Below are positions 58,025 through 64,000 of a DNA stretch of 64,000 nucleotides, in pieces. Numbering within the stretch: position 1 is the first letter of the stretch; each line of letters opens with the position of its first letter. A program made the position numbers and the translations under genes. Source of the DNA: Aselliscus stoliczkanus (Eukaryota; Chordata; Mammalia; Chiroptera; Hipposideridae); NCBI GenBank assembly GCA_033961575.1, contig CM066738.1, positions 67,245,478-67,309,477 of the forward strand, written 5' to 3'. The notes under the pieces are model-generated. The model had not been told where the DNA came from and did not search any database. It saw only the letters and a list, made by a program, of their open reading frames with translations.

Positions 58025-59486
58025 TTTTTGTTTTAATAAACATGAAATTCATATAACATAAAATTAAACATTTTAAAGTACACAACGCAGTAGCATGAAT
58101 CATTTTCAAAGTGTTTTGCAACCACCATCTATATCATGTTCCAGAACATTTTCATTACTCCCCAAAAAACTCTGTACCCATTAGGCTGTCACTCCCCATT
58201 CTTTCTTCTCCATAACACCAGGCTACTGCAGATCTGTTTTCTGTCTCTGGATTCACCTGTGCTGGATATTTCATATAAATAGAATCATACAGTATGTGAT
58301 CTTTTGAGTCTGGCTTCTTTCATTTAGCATAATGTTTTCAAGGTTAATCCAGGTTGTAGCATGTGTCAGCACTTCATTTCTTGGTATGGCTAAATAATAT
58401 ATCATTTTATGTATACACTAAATATTATATATCCATTCATCAGTTGATGAATGTTTAGATTGTTTACACCTTTTTTGGATGTTGTGAACAGTACTGCTCT
58501 GAACATTCATGTACAAGTATTTCTCAAAATTGAGTTTTCCAAATTGAGTTTCAAAAAGAATTGAGTTTCCAATTCTTTTTGTAAAAATTTTATTATTTAA
58601 ATAAAAATTGTATATTTTTAATGCATACAACATTGTGATTTGATATGCATATAAATAATTACTACAGCTAAGTTGAGTATATCCTCAGGGTAGAATTGCT
58701 GGGTCTTATGGTATTTCTATGTGTACCGTTTGGAAGAACAACCAAACTATTTCCAACAGGGGATGCACCATTTTACATTCACACCAGCAATGTATGAGAG
58801 TTACGATTTCTCCATGTTCTCTCCAACAATTATGTTTTTTGTTTTTATGTTTTTAATTTTTTTATAGCCATCAGAGTGGGTATAAAGTGGTATCTCACAG
58901 TAGTTTTGATTTGCATTTCTTTAATAGTTATAATGCTGAACATTTTTCACGTGTTTTTTTGGCTATTCATATATCTTTGGAGAAATATTTATGTAAGTTC
59001 TTTATTTCTGAAACTAGATTATTTATGTTTCAGTGGTTGAGTTGGACAAGTTCTTTATATATTCTGGATACTAGACCCTTCTCAGATATATGATTTGTCA
59101 ATTTTTCCTCCATTTTATAGATTGTCTTATCACTTTCTTAATAATGTCCTATGATAAACATTTCTTTTTGATGAATTCCAATTTATCTATTTTTTCTTTT
59201 GTTGATTGTGCTTTGGTGTCATATCTAAAACAACACATTTAATCTGGGGTCACAAAGACTTATCTCTTTGTTTTTTTCTAAGAGTTTTATAATTTTAGCT
59301 TTTCTATTTAAGTTATTGACACACTTTGAGTTAATTTTTTTGTATGTCATGAAGTAAGGATCCAATTATTTCTATTGTATATGGCTATCCAGTTGTCCTA
59401 GCATCATTTGTTAATGAGACTATTAATTAGTTCTCTAACTGAATTTTTTTTAATTAAAATTTATTGGGGTGACAATGGTTAGTTAA
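58025..59486 (-). mobile_element. Ancient L1, antisense
   Basis: Begins with the old L1 3' UTR in antisense ('gaaattcatataacataaaa'), then ORF2 C-terminal parts ('tttagcataatgttttcaag', 'ttgatttgcatttctttaat'), ending with 'agtttaatttttt'-type AT-rich DNA. A further L1 tip ('ttattggggtgacaatggtt' at 59461) borders the mariner that follows. Confidence 0.75.
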
Positions 59487-59520
59487 CTTACAGAATTAAG
59501 TTTGCAAACTTGTAATGATG

Positions 59521-60440
59521 TTGCTAACTTTTTTGATACCAAAAGGGTTATTCATTATAAATTTGTACCATACTGGACAGTTAAACAAGTTTACTATTTG
59601 GAAATGCTGAAAATGCTGCATGAAAAAGGTAGACAACCTGGGTCGGCCAAGTGGCGCATTGGTTAAGAGCTGGTTTGGGGATGCCAGCCGCCCGGGTTCA
59701 GATCCCACATATGAGGGCCAGTGACTCTGCTCTCTACAGCTAACAACAGCTCCACCTGAGGCTGGGCTGTGTGAGCACCGGCGACGGTGTGGGCTGCAGC
59801 CCCTACTGCAGTGGGGCTGCCATAGGCTACAATGAGTGGCCGGCAGCCAGCGCGAGCGGCCGGCAGCCGGGGTGAGCTGCCAATAGCCGAGGTGAGCGAC
59901 CATCCAGAGGCCGGCGACTGATCTGCCTCATCCAGGAAGAACGCAATGACGATACCAACATGGGCCAGTGAAGCAACGTCCTTTGCAACTAGACTGAAGA
60001 ACAAAAAGACGGCAACTTATCTGTTCCCCTTCCCCGGTTTCCCAACACTATTCCCCTCCCCCAATATCCCAATTTAAAAAAAAATCTTTAAAAAAAAAAA
60101 GTTAGACAACCTGAACTTCTGCCAACAACTCATGGCTCTTGCATCACGACAATACACCAGCTCACACAGCACTCTCTGTGAGGGGGTTTTTAGCCAGTAA
60201 ACAAACAACTGTCTTGGAACACCCTCCCTACTCACCTAGCCCCCAGTGACTTCTTTCTTTACCCGAAGAGAAAGTAAATATTGAAAGGAAGAAATTTTGA
60301 TGCCATTCAGGACACTAAAGCTAATACGATGACAGCTATGATGGCCATTCCAGGAAAAGAGTTCCAAAATTGCTTTGAAGAGTGAACTAGGCACTGACAC
60401 CATGGCATAGCTTCTCAAGGGGTGCACTTCAAAGGTGTCT
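59521..60440 (+). pseudogene. mariner transposase, C-terminal part, broken
   Basis: The catalytic-domain motif 'LHHDNTPAHTALS' is readable, with its second catalytic Asp at 60148-60150. About 34 codons on, the Tyr-Ser-Pro to Asp-Phe-Phe stretch has lost a few bases (near 60236-60250), which shifts the frame at the third catalytic Asp. The first catalytic Asp and the DNA-binding domain are absent because of the internal deletion. The SINE at 59641 interrupts the frame as well. Confidence 0.8.
59641..60101 (+). mobile_element. Long tRNA-derived SINE inside mariner
   Basis: The only long copy in plus orientation: head 'ggtcggccaagtggcgcatt', B box GGTTCAGATCC, body, then 'cccttccccggtttcccaac' tail and A run. 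TAGACAACCTG duplicated perfectly at 59630-59640 and 60103-60113. The SINE is younger than the mariner. Confidence 0.93.
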
Positions 60441-60534
60441 GTAGTGATATTCAGCAGTGAGGTATGTAGCACTTTTTCTAGAATGAGTTCATGAACTTAA
60501 TTATCTGACAGAAAACTCTACATGACAATTGTGG

Positions 60535-60665
60535 AATATATATTATTCTCAAGTGTAAATGGATCATTTTCCAGGGTAGAGTATACAGCAGTCCACAAAA
60601 CTTGTCTCAATAAATGTGACATGTTTGAAATTGTAGAAAGTACTTTCACCACAATGAGAGGGAAT
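60535..60665 (+). mobile_element. L1 ORF2 endonuclease fragment
   Basis: 'attattctcaagtgtaaatg', 'ttttccagggtagagtatac', 'ccacaaaacttgtctcaata' align with the end of the L1 endonuclease (compare 51747-51830). It is wedged between two mariner copies. It is about 130 bases and diverged. Confidence 0.7.
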
Positions 60666-60667
60666 TA

Positions 60668-60830
60668 GAAAATAATAACTGAAGAAGCTTTTTCAGCACT
60701 TCCAAATAGTAAACTTGTTTAACTGTTTGTCCAGTTGATACAAATTCATAATAAATAATCCTTCTGATATCAAAAAAGGTTAGCAACATAATTGCAAGAA
60801 GTTTGTGAACTTCATTGTCAGACCTCTATG
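60668..60830 (-). mobile_element. mariner deletion derivative, left part
   Basis: On the minus strand: terminal repeat near 60830-60805, then 'ttgctaacctttttt' and the same transposase middle part as in 59510-59640. It breaks off at about 60668. The same joint between terminal repeat and gene as in the first copy shows that both derive from one deleted source. Confidence 0.8.
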
Positions 60831-61619
60831 TCTATTAGGTCCAGTTTGTTTATATAACTATTAAAATTCCCTACTTCCTCAATGATTTTTTTTCTAGTTG
60901 TTTTCAGACAGTATTCAAATTATAATATTAAATTTTCCAGCTATTATCATAGAATTGTTTTTGTCCCTTCAATTTTGTCAAGTTTTATTTCATATATGAT
61001 ATTTTGGGACTATGGCATTAGGTGTGTATATGATTATTATTTATTCTTAAATTATTGTCCCTTGTATCAATATATAATGCCTTTGTCTCTTGTAACAGTT
61101 TTTTTACTTAAAACCTGTTTTTTCCCCCCTTGATATTAATATAGCTATCTTTTGATTACTATTTGAACGGAATATCTTTCCGATTGTTTACTTCCAACCC
61201 ATTTGTGTCTTTGGATCTAAACTGAGTCGCTTGTAGACAATATATGGTTGAATCATGTTTTTTATATCCATTTAGCAAACACTGCCTTTCATTTGGAGAG
61301 TTTAATCCATTTAACTTAAATGAATTAATGATAAGAAACAATTTACCTCTTCAATTTTTCTATTTTTTTATGTCATTTCTTTTTTATACCTCAATTCTTC
61401 CATTGCCTTCTTTCATGTTTAATTGGTTTTTCTTCTGGTAGATTATTATTCTTTTGATTACCTCCTCATTTCCTTTTCTATGTTCATATTTTAGTAATTC
61501 TCTCAGTGGTTGCCCTTGGAATTGCAACTAACATCTTAAACTTATGACAATTAAGTTTGTATAAAAAATCTGTTTCTATTACAGTTCTTTATATTACCAT
61601 CATCAGGAAGCACATTTTT

Positions 61620-61721
61620 TTTTTTTTGAGGGCAGTGTCACTGGCCCTCATATGTGGGACCGAACCAGGGCCGCTGGCTTCCCAAGCCAGCGCTTAACCA
61701 CCACGCCACTCGGCCGGCCCG
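61620..61721 (-). mobile_element. Short tRNA-derived SINE
   Basis: Complete copy. AGGAAGCACATTTTT occurs at 61605-61619 and 61722-61736, perfect over 15 bases. Head ends 'ccactcggccggccc', close to the family consensus. Confidence 0.94.
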
Positions 61722-62032
61722 AGGAAGCACATTTTTATACATTGTATGCCTATTGGCATAGATACATAATTATTATTTTATGAATATGTAATTTAAATGT
61801 TAGAATTACAAAATAAATTATAAACTAAAAATACAATATTGGCTTCTATATTTACCTATATAGTTAACTTTGCCAATGTTCTTTATTCCTATATATACCT
61901 TTAAGTTGCTATCTAATGTCCTTTAATTTCTACCTAAAGAACTCCTATTAGCAATTTTCGTACGGCAGGTCTACCAGCAAAAACTTCCTTCCATTTTGTT
62001 TGTCTAAGCATGTTTTAAGTCGCCTATTTTTT

Positions 62033-62427
62033 AAAAAATTTTATTGGAGAATTGGGGAGCGGAACAGACAAGTTGCTCTCCTTTTGTTCTTCAGTCTAGT
62101 TGTGGAGAACGTCTCTTTAGTGACCCATGTTGGTATTATCATTGCCCTCTTCCCAGGGGAGGCAGTCTCTCACTGGCCATTGGACAGCCACTCACAGCAA
62201 CTCACAGAAATTCATGAAAGGGCATGCCAGCTGCCGGCCTGCCCCACTGCAGCCCACATCGTCACTGGCAACTCACATCAGCACAGCTCCAGATCGAGCT
62301 GTTATTCATCATCTTAGCTGTAGAGGGCGCTCATTGGCCCTCATGTGGGATACGAACCCGGGCCCTGCTACTCAGAGCTGGCATCCCAAGCCAGCTCTTA
62401 ACCAACGCACCACTCAGCCGGCCCCTA
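62033..62427 (-). mobile_element. Long tRNA-derived SINE, divergent subfamily
   Basis: AAGTCGCCTATTTTT (62018-62032) and AAGTTGCCTATTTTT (62428-62442) flank it. It has the 'catcatcttagctg' insert also present in SINE 1 at 46151, and a longer head ('cctgctactcagagctggca'). Its body is rearranged relative to the main subfamily. Confidence 0.88.
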
Positions 62428-63355
62428 AAGTTGCCTATTTTTGAAGAACAGATTTATCAGATATGGAATTCATGGTTGAATTTTTAATTTTCAGTACTTT
62501 AAGTATATCATCCACTGCTTTCTGGTATCTATGGTTTATGAGGAGAAATTGGTTGATATTCTTATTGAGGATCCTTTCTAATGACAAATTGCTTTTCTCT
62601 TCCTGCTTTCAAGATTCTCTCTTTGTGTTTCTCTTTTGACAGTATGATTATAATTTGTCTTACAGATCTCTTTGAGTTTATCCTACTTGAAGTTCTTTGA
62701 GTTTATTGGACTTGTAGATTAATGTCTTTCATCAAATTGTTGAAGTGTTTGTCCAGTATTCATTCAAATATTCTTTCCTCTGTTCTCGTTGTCCTTTCCA
62801 TCTTGGACTTCCATTATCCAAATGTTGGTCAGTTTGATGGTATCCCACAGGTCCCTTTGGCTCTGTTTATTATTCCACATTTTTAAAATTTCTATGGCTC
62901 AGACCAGATAATTTCAGCTGACCTATCTATCTTCAGGTCCACTAATCCTACTGAATTCTGTTCTTGAAATCCTCTAGTGAATTTTTCATTTTGCTTAATG
63001 TATGTTTAGCTCCAGAATTTCTGTTTGGTTTTCAATTTTTTTTTTCTATCTGTTTATAGACACTTTCTATTTGTTCATGTATGGTCCTCTTGGTTTCCTT
63101 CAGATATTTTCCATGATTTGTTTTCTTTAGCATTCCTTCAACACTTACCCAAGCCATTTACAACTTTGCTTTAACCTTCATTTTCTGCTTGCACTAAGCT
63201 GAACAGCCAGCCTGAAGTCAAACAGTAGTGTCTTCTCAGCAATTTCTGGAGCCTATACCCTGACCTTGGCATAAGAATGGCTTTCGAAATTTCCCTGTCT
63301 ACATAGGAAATTTTTACTGCCTTAATTCTTCTAAGAATATATCTCCCGGACTTTT

Positions 63356-63807
63356 TTTTTTTTTTTTAATATTTTATTGGGGAATTGGGGGAGGCGAACA
63401 GCGTTGGGGAATCAGGGAAGGGGAACAGACAAGTTGCTGTCTTTTTGTTCTTCAGTCTAGTTGCGGAGGATGTTGCTTCACTAGCCCATGTTGGTATCAT
63501 AATTGCGCTCTTCCCGGATGAAGCAGATCAGTCGCCGGCCTCTGGATGGTCGCTCACCTTGGCTATTGGCAGCTCACTCCGGCTGCCAGCCGCTAGTGCT
63601 GGCTGCCGGCCACTCACTGTAGCCTATGGCAGCCCACTGCAGCGGGGGCTGCAGCCTACACCATCGCCAGGGCTCACACAGCCCAGCCTCAGGTGGAGCT
63701 GTTGTTAGCTGTAGAGGGCAGTGTCACTGGCCCTCCTACGTGGGATCCGACCGGGACTGCTGGCATCCCAAAACCAGCTGTTAACCAATGCGCCACTTGG
63801 CCAGCCC
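63356..63807 (-). mobile_element. Long tRNA-derived SINE
   Basis: TCTCCCGGACTTTT is duplicated without mismatch at 63342-63355 and 63808-63821. Main long subfamily ('gctgttgttagctgtagagg'). Together with 59641 and 61620 it is among the youngest-looking insertions. Confidence 0.94.
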
Positions 63808-63855
63808 TCTCCCGGACTTTTATTGTGCATATTGTTTGCCTCAACATTTGTTATT

Positions 63856-63857
<2 letters not shown>

Positions 63858-63896
<39 letters not shown>

Positions 63897-63897
63897 G
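63858..63897. repeat. (ATT)n microsatellite
   Basis: About 13 ATT units. The runs of Ile or Tyr in overlapping frames are artefacts. Confidence 0.95.
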
Positions 63898-64000
63898 TAG
63901 AAGAAGGTTATCTATTTATCTTTTGATATTTTCATTGAATGACCTCTGCAGACCACCGTTTTTCCACCCTGAGAATTATCCAAAATAGGTGAAAAAAGGA

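Larger units (their letters stand above)
59487..60512 (+). mobile_element. mariner transposon, internally deleted, split by a SINE
   Basis: The left terminal repeat ('aattaagtttgcaaacttgt', decayed) is joined directly to the middle of the transposase gene ('ttgctaacttttttgatacc'), skipping the N-terminal half. The right terminal repeat is 'gagttcatgaacttaattat' at 60485-60504. Without the SINE it is about 560 bases. The minus-strand element at 60668 has the same left joint. Confidence 0.82.
60838..63341 (-). mobile_element. Ancient L1, antisense (endonuclease to ORF1)
   Basis: Read in antisense: endonuclease-region sequence at about 60840-61560, interrupted by SINEs at 61620 and 62033, then old ORF1 sequence at 62440-63180 ('ttctctctttgtgtttctct', 'gagtttatcctacttgaagt', 'tagattaatgtctttcatca'). 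Coding potential is lost. Confidence 0.75.

Overview
This window is intergenic or deep-intronic DNA from a placental mammal. It is AT-rich and carries L1, L2, MIR, MaLR and hAT-type relics, which together are typical of placental mammals. Younger tRNA-derived SINEs have a tRNA-like head followed by a short tail containing GGGCCAGTGACACTGCCCTC. I associate this SINE type with bats, more likely yinpterochiropterans, but I cannot prove that or name a species. I found no host protein-coding gene, no exon I would defend, no classical RNA gene and no CRISPR array. Every long open frame that I could interpret lies in a transposon relic.

Layout. 1-7.7 kb: old L2, a short L1 3' end, an ERV-type LTR, a MaLR LTR, a young SINE and a MIR. 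7.7-17.7 kb: mostly low-copy DNA with half of a mariner transposon, a MER5A-like element, microsatellites and an L1 tail split by a SINE. 17.7-31 kb: an ancient antisense L1, then an older sense L1 (19.4-26.6 kb) that was split by a 3.3 kb internally deleted L1 (copy A), then two further truncated L1 insertions. 31-40 kb: ancient antisense L1/HAL1-like sequence hosting SINEs, a possible LTR and a second copy (copy B, reverse strand) of the same deleted L1. 40-43.7 kb: a third, differently deleted L1 with its own target-site duplication, then MER and MIR relics. 46.1-55.9 kb: three long SINEs in a row at the same kind of target, fused to a nearly complete but dead L1 with a mosaic 5' region. 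56-64 kb: L2, ancient antisense L1, two internally deleted mariners and more SINEs.

The most interesting content is a lineage of non-autonomous L1 derivatives. Copies A and B lie in opposite orientation about 13 kb apart. They share the same loss of the reverse transcriptase, the same small deletion in the endonuclease, the same shortened 5' region, the same duplicated 3' segment and the same stop at ORF1 codon 21. They were therefore copied from one already defective source, presumably by proteins of an autonomous L1 such as the relative at 47.5-55.9 kb. The SINEs form a parallel non-autonomous system built from exchangeable modules and are likewise expected to depend on L1 proteins. Nothing visible is intact enough to be autonomous today.
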